From: an uncultured Pelagibacteraceae bacterium
GTDB lineage: Bacteria > Pseudomonadota > Alphaproteobacteria > Pelagibacterales > Pelagibacteraceae
NCBI GenBank assembly: GCA_902521005.1
Contig: CABYPZ010000001.1
Location: forward strand, 120,789-184,788
Length of the DNA stretch: 64,000 nucleotides
Direction of reading: 5' to 3'
Both the position numbers and the translations under genes were made by a program. The notes below the pieces were generated by a model. The model worked only from the letters and a program-made list of their open reading frames with translations. It was not told where the DNA came from and did not search any database. Positions 10,709-19,552 of the stretch are shown piece after piece; positions within the stretch are counted from its first letter, which is position 1, and each line of letters opens with the position of its first letter.

Positions 10709-10758
10709 AAATACTTTATATCTTTATTATCAAATTTTTAAAAGAAAATTATTTTCTA

Positions 10759-11448
10759 TTAATCATCTTTGTTGAGAGTGCTATTTAACATTTCATCAAT
10801 ATCTGAGTAAATATTTTCCTTTGTTTCATCTTGATTCTCTTTATAAAATTTACCTGTTCCAAATATTTTAGCATCTACATTTGACGTATCAATTAAACCT
10901 GCTGTTCCTAATTCATCAATAGTTGGTAAATCTGAGAGTTTTTGAATATTAAAATGGCTTAAAAAATTATCTGTAGTTCCATATTGAATCGGCTTACCTG
11001 GTGTATCTTTTCTTCCTTGAGGTCTAACCCAATTAAGCTCCATTAGAATTTCCAATGTATTAGTGCCGAAAGCTACACCTCTAATTTCCTCAATTTCAGC
11101 TCTAGTAACTGGTTGATGATAAACAATAATTGACAATGTTTCCACTGCAGCTCTTGAAAGTTTTTTTTCAATAGTTTTTTGTTCAGACATTAAGTTGGAT
11201 AATGACTCAGAAGTTCGGAATGACCATTTTTTTGATATACATACTAAATTAATACCCCTATTAGAGTACAATTTTTGTAACTTTTCTAAAATATTTTGGA
11301 CATCAACTTTTTTTGATAATTTAGACTCAATAGTATCAATATCAAGAGGTTCAGCAGCAGCAAAAATTATTGCTTCAACCTCTTTTTCTCCATTGGTCAG
11401 ATTATTTGGAAAACTAACAATATTATTTTTTTTTTTAATTTTATTCAT
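10759..11448 (-). CDS. scpB: Segregation and condensation protein B
   Basis: The 229-residue product has tandem winged-helix domains typical of ScpB: VEAIIFAAAEPLDIDTIESKL near the N-terminus and AAVETLSIIVYHQPVTRAEI in the middle, followed by GRKDTPGKPIQYGTTDNFL. With ScpA it forms the non-SMC part of the chromosome condensin. It starts directly after the scpA stop. The N-terminus carries an A11 run (11426-11436 on the plus strand as T) that is in frame. Confidence 0.94.
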   Translation of the reverse strand: MNKIKKKNNIVSFPNNLTNGEKEVEAIIFAAAEPLDIDTIESKLSKKVDVQNILEKLQKLYSNRGINLVCISKKWSFRTSESLSNLMSEQKTIEKKLSRAAVETLSIIVYHQPVTRAEIEEIRGVAFGTNTLEILMELNWVRPQGRKDTPGKPIQYGTTDNFLSHFNIQKLSDLPTIDELGTAGLIDTSNVDAKIFGTGKFYKENQDETKENIYSDIDEMLNSTLNKDD

Positions 11449-12180
11449 TTATTTTTCCTTTATATAAATATCCTCAAATAGATTATTTTGTTTGATAGAG
11501 ATATTTCCTTCCTTCGCTAATTCAAGTGAACCAGCAAAAATTCCAGATAAACCAGTTTTTTTTAAACTACTAGAGCTAAAAAAATCTTTTGGAATTATGT
11601 CATGAATATTTTTCCAGTCTTTGAGACTTCCAAACAAATTTTTTATTGTTTTTATTCCTTCTTCAGTCGTTAAAACGGGTAATCTTGGAATATTCATTGT
11701 TTGAAAATCTTTAGTCATAATAATAGTTGAATATGCTTTTAAAATTTCAAATAAAGTAAGTGAGTACTTTGAGCTGTATATTGATCTAATATTACCTTTC
11801 ATGCCTCTAAAAAAAATGTCTCTACCCAATCTTTTTCTTTTGAGCATTTGATCTGATAACAATCTAATTAATTCTAATTTTTTAAGTTGCAGTTTTAATT
11901 TTTCAGCAACTTCTAATGCTTTAAATTCTTCTTCATCTGTTTCTGGTAACAATAATTTAGATTTTAAATAAGTTAGCCATGTTGCCATTAATAAATATTC
12001 AGATGCTAGTTCAAGATTAATATTTTCAGTGGTTTTGATAAATTCAAGAAATTGATCTGCTAATTTTGTAATTGATATAGTTTCTAGATCAACTTTTTGA
12101 GATTTTGCTAAATCTAAAAGAACTTCTAATGAACCACTAAAATTATTAATATCCACTTTAAAATCTAAAGAATCATCCAT
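11449..12180 (-). CDS. scpA: Segregation and condensation protein A (kleisin)
   Basis: The 243-residue kleisin opens with FKVDINNFSGSLEVLLDLAK, close to the family's F-x-GPLDLLL motif, here with SGSLEVLL instead of GPLDLLL. It continues with ASEYLLMATWLTYLKSKLLLP, the conserved ScpA segment. ScpA links SMC heads and ScpB during chromosome segregation. It lies 12 bases after nagZ and directly before scpB. The order nagZ-scpA-scpB-tatABC is a known alphaproteobacterial arrangement. Confidence 0.94.
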   Translation of the reverse strand: MDDSLDFKVDINNFSGSLEVLLDLAKSQKVDLETISITKLADQFLEFIKTTENINLELASEYLLMATWLTYLKSKLLLPETDEEEFKALEVAEKLKLQLKKLELIRLLSDQMLKRKRLGRDIFFRGMKGNIRSIYSSKYSLTLFEILKAYSTIIMTKDFQTMNIPRLPVLTTEEGIKTIKNLFGSLKDWKNIHDIIPKDFFSSSSLKKTGLSGIFAGSLELAKEGNISIKQNNLFEDIYIKEK

Positions 12181-12192
12181 ATAAAATGTATA

Positions 12193-13143
12193 CTATCCAA
12201 ATATATGATTTAAATTAGTATTTTTTTTTCTAATAAATTTAGTAATAAATGGAGAATTTTTGGCCACTGTTGTCATTTCCTTAATATTACCATTACAATG
12301 CAAAACAAGATTACAACCTGCAGTAAAAGCTCTGATTGTATTTTCTTCTAAAGAGAATTTAAGTGCTTTCATTGATATATCATCAGTCATAATTATATTT
12401 TTATATCCAATATTATTTCTAATAAGTTTTATTACTTTCTTTGAATGAGTTGCTGTATTCAATTTATCAATAGATTCATAAATAATATGTGCTGTCATGG
12501 CTAGACATGAAGACTTATTTTTAAATGGATAAAAATCATTTTTTTCAAGTTTAGATAGTTTCTCTTTAATCTTCGGTAGATCAGAATGTGTGTCCTTAGA
12601 TGAAAGACCATGACCAGGTATATGTTTTATAACTGTTGCAATACCATTTTTTTCAAAGGTCCTAATACATAAATTACCTAGATCAGAAACAATTTTTGGA
12701 TTTGATGAGTAACATCTATCCTTTAATACATTACTTGAAAAACTTCTTAAAACATCAAGAACGGGTACAGTATTAATGTTAATACCTAATAATTTCAAAA
12801 TGTAGGATATTTGATTAATATAAACTGAAAAATATATACCAAACTTTTTTTTATCTTTTCTATACAAATTTCCAAAATATTTTTGACTAAATATCGATGT
12901 ATCTATGATTTTTTTTAATCTTGTTACCGTACCTCCCTCTTCGTCAATAATTATCGGATAGTTTTTATCCTTAAATACTTTTCTAATATGATCTGTTAAA
13001 TGTTTTGTTTGTTTAATTGAATTTATGTTTCTTGAAAAAAGAATAATTCCCCAAGGTTTATACTTTTTTAAAAAAGCAATTTCTTTTTTGTTTAATTTAG
13101 TACTCTTTATACCAACAATAAACGCTTTTTTTCTATTAGTCAT
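12193..13143 (-). CDS. nagZ: Beta-N-acetylhexosaminidase (glycoside hydrolase family 3)
   Basis: The 316-residue product matches single-domain NagZ. Features are IIIDEEGGTVTRL, the substrate loop KHIPGHGLSSKDTHSDLP with the general acid/base His of NagZ enzymes, and IIMTDDISMKAL with the nucleophilic Asp. NagZ removes N-acetylglucosamine from anhydromuropeptides in peptidoglycan recycling in the cytoplasm. The start overlaps the upstream small membrane gene by 8 bases. The family assignment is solid; the recycling role is inferred from the family. Confidence 0.93.
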   Translation of the reverse strand: MTNRKKAFIVGIKSTKLNKKEIAFLKKYKPWGIILFSRNINSIKQTKHLTDHIRKVFKDKNYPIIIDEEGGTVTRLKKIIDTSIFSQKYFGNLYRKDKKKFGIYFSVYINQISYILKLLGININTVPVLDVLRSFSSNVLKDRCYSSNPKIVSDLGNLCIRTFEKNGIATVIKHIPGHGLSSKDTHSDLPKIKEKLSKLEKNDFYPFKNKSSCLAMTAHIIYESIDKLNTATHSKKVIKLIRNNIGYKNIIMTDDISMKALKFSLEENTIRAFTAGCNLVLHCNGNIKEMTTVAKNSPFITKFIRKKNTNLNHIFG

Positions 13144-13405
13144 TATTGTTTAGAAGCTCCCAAAAAGAAAAATTCTTAGTTTTTTTATTTGTATCATTAT
13201 TTTTATCAACATCTTGAATAATATTTTCAGTATCACTTTCTAATACTATTAGTTTTTCACCAATATTTTTTATTGACTGATCTATGTTATTAATTTTTCT
13301 AAAATAATTTTTAATATTTACATCGGAAAAATAATATTTTGATGTTAAAAATAAAAATAAAGAAATTGTAATTATGTAAAAAGCTAATTTTATTTCTTTA
13401 AACAT
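13136..13405 (-). CDS. Small single-TM protein, possible remnant of the SPOR-domain protein between argS and nagZ
   Basis: The 89-residue protein has one N-terminal TM (about residues 8-27, LAFYIITISLFLFLTSKYYF) followed by a polar, probably helical segment. No SPOR domain or other family motif is visible. In many alphaproteobacteria the slot between argS and nagZ is filled by a longer anchored SPOR-domain protein that binds septal peptidoglycan. This gene keeps the position and the anchor but not the domain. It abuts argS (1-base overlap) and overlaps nagZ by 8 bases, so it is translated as part of the operon. Homology to the SPOR protein is an inference from position only. Confidence 0.6.
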   Translation of the reverse strand: MFKEIKLAFYIITISLFLFLTSKYYFSDVNIKNYFRKINNIDQSIKNIGEKLIVLESDTENIIQDVDKNNDTNKKTKNFSFWELLNNND

Positions 13406-15132
13406 TACATTTTTTCTGGAGTATTTACTCCAAGTATATTCATTCCAGATTTAATCACTACTGATATCAACTTTAAAAATACAATTTTATCATCAGATAT
13501 ACTACCATTATCAATAAATCTTTTTTTTACATCTTCTCTGCCCATATTCCAGTAACTATGAAAATCAGACGCTAGTTCAAACAAATAAACAGGTATTCTA
13601 TGAGGCTCTAATTTACTTGATGATGTTTCTATACATCTTGGCCATTCTGAAACTTTTCTTAAGATATTAATTTCATCCTTTGAATACTCAAATGAGTAAT
13701 TTTTAATATTTATTTTATCTTTGATATCTAAATTAATATTTCTAAAAACTGAAGAAATTCTAGCGTAACAATACTGGACATAATAAAGTGGATTATCTTT
13801 TGATTTTTCTTTTACTTTTGTAAAATTGAAATCTAGTTCTACGTCACTGCTTCTACTTAACATAATAAATCTTGTTGCATCTTTTCCAACCTGATCTAGT
13901 AGATCATCAACAGTTATATAGTCACCTTTTCTTTTCGACATTTTAAAAGGTTTGCCATCTTTAATAAGTTTAACTAACTGGCTAACTTTGCAAATAAGTT
14001 TATTTTTTTCTCCTGATAAAGCTTCAACAACTGAAGAAATTCGTTTAATGTATCCAGCGTGATCAGCACCAAGTATATTTATTAATTTATCAAACTTTCT
14101 GTCTATCTTTGTATTATGATAAGCAACATCACTGGCAAAATAAGTCCAGCTTAGATCACTTTTTTGAAGAGCTCTATCTTTATCATCTCCAAAGCTTGTT
14201 GATTTAAATAGTAATTGATCTCGTTCAACCCATTCACCGTTATTCTCTTTTGCTGGGGCATTTATTTTTCCTGTGTAAATGTAATTACTATCTTGTAGTT
14301 TCTTTACAACTTTATCTACTTCATTATCATTAACAATTTTAGTCTCGCTGATAAAATTATCATGATTAATTCCAAGGTCTTTTAAATTTTTCTTGATTAA
14401 AGCTAAAGATTCATCAACTGATGCCTTTTTTAGTTCTTCTTTAATATTTTCATAATCAGAAAAATCTAAGATTTTTTTTTTTGTTATTATATTGCTTGCA
14501 ATGTCTATTAAATAATTACCAGGATATAAATCTTCATTATCAATCGGGAATTTTTCATTAAACATTTTTTCTCGAATTCTTAGATATATAGAGTAAGTAA
14601 AATGATAAATTTGGTTACCATGATCATTTACGTAATATTCTTTAGATACATCATTATTGTTAAAAATTAAAAGATTTGAGATAACGTCACCTAATATAGC
14701 ACCTCTACAATGTCCAACATGAAGTGGGCCAGTAGGATTAGCTGACACATATTCTACAAGTATTTTTCTGCCTTTAAGTTTGCTCGAACCATATGATATT
14801 TCATTTTCAATAACGCTTTGAGAAAATTCACTCCAGAATTTTTTGGTAAATTTAATATTAATAAATCCAGGTTTTGCAAACTCTATTAAATCAATCATGT
14901 TGTCATTTTTTTTAATTAATTCGATTAAAACTTTTGATAATTCTTCAGGGGATTTAGAATTTAATTTAGCTAATACCATTGATACATTTGTAGAAATATC
15001 AAAGTCAATTGATTTTGGTGTGCTATCGACATTAATACTATTTAAGTTATCAGGTAGCACAATATGACCTTCGTTACCTGCTTCATTTAAAATTGAAATA
15101 ATTTTATTTTTATAATTTTCAAATATATTCAT
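13405..15132 (-). CDS. argS: Arginyl-tRNA synthetase
   Basis: The 575-residue class I synthetase charges tRNA-Arg. The HIGH-type motif is SANPTGPLHVGHCRGAILGD (near residue 130), and KMSKRKGDYITVDDLL carries the KMSKS-like loop. The N-terminal Add1 domain and the C-terminal DALR anticodon-binding domain (YYVQYCYARISSVFRNI onward) are present, and the protein ends GVNTPEKM. It overlaps dgt by 4 bases (ATGA), which is the usual dgt-argS pairing in alphaproteobacteria. Confidence 0.97.
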   Translation of the reverse strand: MNIFENYKNKIISILNEAGNEGHIVLPDNLNSINVDSTPKSIDFDISTNVSMVLAKLNSKSPEELSKVLIELIKKNDNMIDLIEFAKPGFINIKFTKKFWSEFSQSVIENEISYGSSKLKGRKILVEYVSANPTGPLHVGHCRGAILGDVISNLLIFNNNDVSKEYYVNDHGNQIYHFTYSIYLRIREKMFNEKFPIDNEDLYPGNYLIDIASNIITKKKILDFSDYENIKEELKKASVDESLALIKKNLKDLGINHDNFISETKIVNDNEVDKVVKKLQDSNYIYTGKINAPAKENNGEWVERDQLLFKSTSFGDDKDRALQKSDLSWTYFASDVAYHNTKIDRKFDKLINILGADHAGYIKRISSVVEALSGEKNKLICKVSQLVKLIKDGKPFKMSKRKGDYITVDDLLDQVGKDATRFIMLSRSSDVELDFNFTKVKEKSKDNPLYYVQYCYARISSVFRNINLDIKDKINIKNYSFEYSKDEINILRKVSEWPRCIETSSSKLEPHRIPVYLFELASDFHSYWNMGREDVKKRFIDNGSISDDKIVFLKLISVVIKSGMNILGVNTPEKM

Positions 15133-16238
15133 TTTATAGATTTATAAATATTTAAAGCATATCTATCAGTCATGCCAGATATATAATCAGCTATTGCTCT
15201 TTCATTATAATTTTTCTTTGAAATATGGGATAAATATCTTTTAGGATATCTGCTTATATGTGCATAAATACTTTTGATAACTTTTTTTCCATGATTGTTT
15301 TTTGATATTACATTTTTGTTTTTATACATCCTTTCCTTCAAAAAAAATCTTAATTCATTAATAATTTGATTGTAATCATCAGAAAAATTAACTATTTGGC
15401 CAGGGTAGTTGTAAATATCATTTATCTTTTTAATTTTGTTATTTTTTAAATTCAAAACTGTTGTATTAATTAAATTTTTTACCATAAGGTTAATCGAGTC
15501 TCTTATCATTTGATAAATTATTATATTTAAATCTTTTGATTTAGGGTAACTATTGATTATGTCTTTAAAAAAATTTATTTCCTTTAAATGATTAATATTG
15601 AAAAGTTTAGCATTAAATCCATCTTGAATATCATGATTGTTGTATGCAATGTCATCTGATATTGAGGCTATCTGGGCTTCAAGTGTTGAATTTTTTTTAA
15701 GATTAATTTTTTTTTTAAAGTTCTTAACTCCAATTAAATTATTTATTAATTTAGTATCTGTGCATGGACCGTTGTGTTTTAGAAGTCCATCTAAAGTCTC
15801 TATTGTTAAGTTAAGACCATTAAACTTAATATATTTTTTTTCTAAAAACATAACTATTCTTAATGTTTGTAAGTTATGATCAAATCCACCATAATCTAAC
15901 ATGCACTCATTCAAAGCATCTTCACCTGCGTGGCCGAACGGTGTATGACCCAAGTCATGGGCTAAACTTAATGTTTCTGTTAGATCATCATTTAGATGTA
16001 AATATTTTGATATTGTTCTAGCTATCTGAGCTACCTCGATTGAGTGAGTTATTCTGGTTCTGAAGTGATCACCTTCTGTATTAACAAATACCTGTGTTTT
16101 ATGTTTTAACCTTCTAAAAGCAGAACTATGTATAATTCTATCTCTGTCTCTTTGAAAAGGGCTTCTATAATTGGAGCTAGGTTCTTTAAAAACTCTACCT
16201 TTGCTACGAATTATCGCTAGATATTTGTAATTTTTCAT
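15129..16238 (-). CDS. dgt: Deoxyguanosinetriphosphate triphosphohydrolase-like protein
   Basis: The 369-residue HD-superfamily protein shows SAFRRLKHKTQVF, RTRITHSIEVAQIART and SLAHDLGHTPFGHAGEDAL, the conserved dGTPase His/Asp metal ligands. It hydrolyses dGTP (and in related enzymes other dNTPs) to nucleoside and triphosphate, influencing dNTP pools. The C-terminal part is Lys/Asn-rich. The start is 47 bases from the divergent erpA gene. Substrate specificity cannot be read from sequence. Confidence 0.93.
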   Translation of the reverse strand: MKNYKYLAIIRSKGRVFKEPSSNYRSPFQRDRDRIIHSSAFRRLKHKTQVFVNTEGDHFRTRITHSIEVAQIARTISKYLHLNDDLTETLSLAHDLGHTPFGHAGEDALNECMLDYGGFDHNLQTLRIVMFLEKKYIKFNGLNLTIETLDGLLKHNGPCTDTKLINNLIGVKNFKKKINLKKNSTLEAQIASISDDIAYNNHDIQDGFNAKLFNINHLKEINFFKDIINSYPKSKDLNIIIYQMIRDSINLMVKNLINTTVLNLKNNKIKKINDIYNYPGQIVNFSDDYNQIINELRFFLKERMYKNKNVISKNNHGKKVIKSIYAHISRYPKRYLSHISKKNYNERAIADYISGMTDRYALNIYKSIK

Positions 16239-16285
16239 TCTTTAAAAATGGTAATTTAGTATTATATTAGTAATATCAGGGTTAA

Positions 16286-16606
16286 ATGATGATTAAAGAA
16301 ATTAAATTTACTGATAATGCGATAAAACATATCAATGCTATCCTTTCAAAAAAGGATCATGGCATCTTTTTTAGAATCGCGATTAAAGGTGGTGGTTGCT
16401 CAGGATTTCAATACGATTTTTCATTTGATAAAGAAGCTCAAAAAGATGACTTGGTTCAAAACAATATACTTATTGATAAAACCTCAGCAGATTTATTAAA
16501 AGGATCAGAAATTGATTATGTTAAAGAATTAATAGGAGATTCATTTAAAATAAATAATCCACAAAGTAAGTCTTCATGTGGTTGTGGCGTTTCATTTTCA
16601 GTTTGA
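16286..16606 (+). CDS. erpA: A-type iron-sulfur carrier (ErpA/HesB family)
   Basis: The 106-residue protein has the three ligand cysteines of A-type carriers: GGGCSGFQYDF and the C-terminal SSCGCGVSF. These proteins pass Fe-S clusters to apo-enzymes. The two tandem ATG codons at the start make the exact first residue uncertain by one. It is followed with no gap by xthA (stop TGA, then ATG). The choice of ErpA over IscA is by similarity and the dgt-erpA-xthA neighbourhood of alphaproteobacteria. Confidence 0.88.
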   Translation: MMIKEIKFTDNAIKHINAILSKKDHGIFFRIAIKGGGCSGFQYDFSFDKEAQKDDLVQNNILIDKTSADLLKGSEIDYVKELIGDSFKINNPQSKSSCGCGVSFSV

Positions 16607-17383
16607 ATGATCATTAGCTCCTGGAATGTAAATTCAGTTAGAGCCAGAATTGATAATATTAAAGAATATTTAAAGAAGTTTTCACCAGATATTATGATGA
16701 TGCAGGAGATTAAAACTCCAAATGAAACTTATCCCTACGATGATTTAAAATCTCTAAATTATGAAAATTACGTATTTGGTCAGAAAAGCTATAATGGTGT
16801 AGCGATAGTTTCAAAAAAAAAATTAAATAATATTCAAAATGACATATTTAAAGACAAAAATAAACAGTCTCGGTTGATTTCTGCAGATGTAAAATTAAAG
16901 AAAAAAAATATTTATTTAATTAATATTTATACACCCAACGGAAATCCTGTTGATACAGAAAAGTATACTTATAAGCTGTATTGGTTAGACAGCTTAATTA
17001 AAAAGTTAAAATCTCTTTTAAAACAAAATGAAAATATAATTATTGGCGGAGATTTCAATATCATACCTTCAGCGGAGGATGTTCATAATCCAAAAGGTTA
17101 TGAAAATGATGCGTTGTTTAGATTAGAGATAAGAAAAAAATTAAGAGAAATTATTAATTTAGGATTTCATGATGCTTATAGATACATTTATCCAGAAAAA
17201 GAAGGTTATACATTTTGGGATTATACTAGCGGTGCGTGGCAGAAAAATAATGGGATGAGAATAGATCATTTCTTAGTGTCAAACTCATTAATTGGTAATG
17301 TTAAAAATGTAAATATTAATAAGTATCCACGTGGTAAACAAAAACCTTCAGATCATACACCTATTGAATTGGAATTAGCTTAA
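16607..17383 (+). CDS. xthA: Exodeoxyribonuclease III
   Basis: The 258-residue EEP-family nuclease shows SWNVNSVRARIDNI (Asn metal site), MMQEIKTPNE (catalytic Glu), IIGGDFNIIPSAEDVHNPKG, MRIDHFLVS and PSDHTPIELEL (the His-Asp pair). It is an AP endonuclease and 3' repair exonuclease in base excision repair. It directly follows erpA. Its 3' end overlaps the convergent reductase gene by 9 bases. Confidence 0.95.
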   Translation: MIISSWNVNSVRARIDNIKEYLKKFSPDIMMMQEIKTPNETYPYDDLKSLNYENYVFGQKSYNGVAIVSKKKLNNIQNDIFKDKNKQSRLISADVKLKKKNIYLINIYTPNGNPVDTEKYTYKLYWLDSLIKKLKSLLKQNENIIIGGDFNIIPSAEDVHNPKGYENDALFRLEIRKKLREIINLGFHDAYRYIYPEKEGYTFWDYTSGAWQKNNGMRIDHFLVSNSLIGNVKNVNINKYPRGKQKPSDHTPIELELA

Positions 17384-18373
17384 AGATTTAATTTTATTTA
17401 CCAATTCTTCATTTATATTTCTTGGACCTTTATCTAATCTATTTTTATGTCTTCTTTCACCTGGTAACCTTACACCATCCATAGATTTCATTTTTTCAAA
17501 AAATTCATCTGCATGTTTATTCCAATCATTTCCAGATAGTTTATCTGGTGATATAGCTAAAATAAATTCACCACCACTTGGTGGACCACCATCATTATTA
17601 TCTTTGGCAGCTGTTTCAAAACTAAAATTATCTCCAACTAACGCTCCTGCCATTAATTCGACCATCATAGCAATTCCAGAGCCCTTATAGCCTCCAAACG
17701 GTAGTAAAACTCCACCATCAGCTATTTCACCAGGGTCCGTGGTTTCTTTACCATCCTTAGTCAATCCTGTACCAAGAGGTACTTTGTGACCTTCCCTTTT
17801 AGCAACTTGTACTTCACCCATTGCCATTGATGCAGTTGCCATATCATACACAACTGGAGTTTTTCCAAGTCTCGGCCAAGCAAAGGAAATTGGATTTGTT
17901 CCAAATAATGCTTTAGTCGCTCCAGCGGGTGCAACAGCAGGTTTGTATGATGTACATGCAAAAGCTACTAACCCTTGCTCTGCTATCATTTCTGTTTCAG
18001 GCCACATAGCAGCCATATGATGTGAATTATTTATAGCTAAAACTGCTACTCCATTTTCTTTTGCAGCTTTTACTAATTCTGGAATACCTTTATTTAAAAC
18101 TACAGGAGCTAAACAATTATTTCCTGAAACTTTTATTACACTTGGTGATATTTTTTTAACTTCTGGTTTACCTTTGCCATTTATTTTACCACTTTTAAGT
18201 CCTGTCACATAAGCTGGTAGTCTAAATAGACCATGAGATAATGAACCATCTCTTTCAGCTTTCATTATTAAATCTGCAAGTATAGATGAAGTTTCATCAT
18301 CACAACCATTCGCTAATAATGTTTTTTTGGCTAGATCAAAAATTGCATCTAATGTAAGGGAAACTGTACTCAT
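17375..18373 (-). CDS. Malate/L-lactate dehydrogenase family reductase, DpkA-like
   Basis: The 332-residue protein belongs to the Ldh2/MDH2 NAD(P)-dependent family. The segment SHGLFRLPAYVTGLKSGK, the NNSHHMAAMWPETE region, GTNPISFAWPR, and LPFGGYKGSGIAMMVELMAG are family landmarks. The closest functional match from memory is the delta1-piperideine/pyrroline-2-carboxylate reductase DpkA, which reduces cyclic imines from lysine or proline-type catabolism. Lactate, malate or sulfolactate dehydrogenases of the same family are alternatives. It stands alone between xthA (9-base convergent overlap) and znuA, so context does not settle the substrate. Confidence 0.8.
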   Translation of the reverse strand: MSTVSLTLDAIFDLAKKTLLANGCDDETSSILADLIMKAERDGSLSHGLFRLPAYVTGLKSGKINGKGKPEVKKISPSVIKVSGNNCLAPVVLNKGIPELVKAAKENGVAVLAINNSHHMAAMWPETEMIAEQGLVAFACTSYKPAVAPAGATKALFGTNPISFAWPRLGKTPVVYDMATASMAMGEVQVAKREGHKVPLGTGLTKDGKETTDPGEIADGGVLLPFGGYKGSGIAMMVELMAGALVGDNFSFETAAKDNNDGGPPSGGEFILAISPDKLSGNDWNKHADEFFEKMKSMDGVRLPGERRHKNRLDKGPRNINEELVNKIKSLS

Positions 18374-18415
18374 CCCTTTATTAGATATTATTTATTACAA
18401 AAGATCAATTTTAAA

Positions 18416-19480
18416 TTAACAACCTTTGAAAGATTTAGACATATTTTTGATTAAATCAAAATATAAATCTTTACCAGGATCTAAAGTAGCACCTAATGGA
18501 TCAAGTACTCCAGTTTGGATATCCATATCTTTAGCTACAGCATTAATTATGTCTGGGTTAAATTGAGGCTCAGAGAATATACAACTTACCTTATCGTGTT
18601 CAATAATTTCTCTGATTTCTGCTAATTGTTCAGCACCTGGCATAACATCTGTATTTACTGTAAATGCACCTAGTACATTAACATCAAATCTTTTTTCAAA
18701 GTATTGATATGCATCGTGAAAAACAATCGATTTAAAATCTTTATTTAGATCAGATTTTACTTTTTTTAAAAGTTTATCTAAATCTTTTTGAGCTTTTTTT
18801 AAATTCTTTTTATAAGTTGAAGCATTTTTTTCATCATTTTCTATTAAATGTTCAACCATTTCATTTAAAATAACTTTAGCATTTTCCGGATCTAACCAAA
18901 TGTGTGGGTCATACTCACCATGCGCATGGCCTTCGTGTTCATCATGTCCATGTTCGTCATGATCATCTTCTTTGTGACCATCTTCATCGTGTCCGTGTTC
19001 ATCATGATCATCTTCTTTATGACCATCTTCATCGTGTCCGTGTTCATCATGGTCATCTTCTTTATGACCATCTTCATCGTGCCCGTGCTCGTCATGACCT
19101 TCATGTCCATCAAAAATATTTCTTTCTCTAAACTTTAATTTTTCTAGTCCTTTAATTTCCATTAATTCTATTTTTTCAGCTTTTTTTGCTATTGAGTTAA
19201 GAGGTTTAACCAAAAAATTCTCTAAATCTTCACCTACCCAAAAAATTATATCTGCGTTCTGTAACATTTTAGCGTGAGAAGGTTTAAGTGCAAAACCGTG
19301 TGGAGAAGAGTATCCATCAACTATTAAGTCTGGTTTAGCAATTCCATCCATTAAATAACTAGCTAATGAATGTATAGGTTTTATAGATGCTACCACCTTA
19401 ATTTCAGCATTGACTGATGAAAATAATGACAAGAATGATATGATTGTAAGGATAAATGGCAATTTTTTTAAGTTTTTCAT
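18416..19480 (-). CDS. znuA: Zinc ABC transporter periplasmic binding protein with His/Asp repeat
   Basis: The 354-residue product has a signal peptide (cleavage near VNA-E, residue 26). ZnuA landmarks are SIKPIHSLASYLMDG, the HGFALKPSH region, YDPHIWLDPENAK and FHDAYQYFEKRF, which supply His ligands, and LDPLGATLDPG. Between lobes, about residues 120-190, lies a very His/Asp/Glu-rich loop with three 15-residue repeats (encoded by 45-bp DNA repeats at 18961-19095). Such loops are thought to gather zinc in the periplasm. It is divergent from znuC-znuB-zur across 72 bases that hold two Zur-box-like palindromes. The C-terminus carries a Cys pair partner (SCIF and KGC) seen in other ZnuA proteins. 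Confidence 0.95.
   Translation of the reverse strand: MKNLKKLPFILTIISFLSLFSSVNAEIKVVASIKPIHSLASYLMDGIAKPDLIVDGYSSPHGFALKPSHAKMLQNADIIFWVGEDLENFLVKPLNSIAKKAEKIELMEIKGLEKLKFRERNIFDGHEGHDEHGHDEDGHKEDDHDEHGHDEDGHKEDDHDEHGHDEDGHKEDDHDEHGHDEHEGHAHGEYDPHIWLDPENAKVILNEMVEHLIENDEKNASTYKKNLKKAQKDLDKLLKKVKSDLNKDFKSIVFHDAYQYFEKRFDVNVLGAFTVNTDVMPGAEQLAEIREIIEHDKVSCIFSEPQFNPDIINAVAKDMDIQTGVLDPLGATLDPGKDLYFDLIKNMSKSFKGC
18961..19095 (-). repeat. 45-bp in-frame tandem repeat (three units) in znuA
   Basis: Three back-to-back 45-base units (18961-19005, 19006-19050, 19051-19095) differ at only a few positions. Each encodes 15 residues containing HDEHGHDEDGHKEDD in rotation. Partial copies flank the block. Because units are multiples of three, copy number can vary without breaking the gene. 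The nucleotide identity is higher than needed to keep the amino acids, which suggests recent expansion or recombination. Confidence 0.93.
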
Positions 19481-19499
19481 AATTAAAATATTTTGTTGT

Positions 19500-19514
19500 T
19501 GTTATAATATAACG
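19500..19514. promoter_or_regulatory. Zur box 1 in the znuA/znuC divergent promoter
   Basis: TGTTATAATATAACG is a near-perfect palindrome around 19507 and matches the core of the known proteobacterial Zur operator (TGTTATANTATAACA) with one mismatch at its last base. It is in the 72-base region between znuA and znuCB-zur and upstream of both starts. A zur gene is in the same locus. Repression by Zn-bound Zur is inferred. Confidence 0.85.
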
Positions 19515-19517
19515 CTG

Positions 19518-19532
19518 TGTAATAATATAACA
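19518..19532. promoter_or_regulatory. Zur box 2 in the znuA/znuC divergent promoter
   Basis: TGTAATAATATAACA matches the Zur operator core with one mismatch (position 4, A for T). Its centre (19525) is 18 bases from that of box 1, which would place two dimers about 1.7 helical turns apart. The box is closer to znuC (start 19553). The tandem arrangement is seen in sequence; cooperative binding is inferred. Confidence 0.75.
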
Positions 19533-19552
19533 TTAATAAGTCAAGTGATAAA

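Noticed and set aside
10743..10757. Palindrome AGAAAATTATTTTCT between scpB and tatA as a terminator
   Set aside because: It is all but one pair A-T, lacks a T tract in the right direction and is expected by chance.
18961..19095. CRISPR-like or satellite repeat
   Set aside because: The units are direct, unspaced and in frame within znuA, so they are protein repeats and not an array with spacers.
18902..19138. Long plus-strand frames opposite the His-rich part of znuA
   Set aside because: They arise from the repetitive codon pattern of the minus-strand gene; their His/Met/Ile-rich products have no start context or homology I know.
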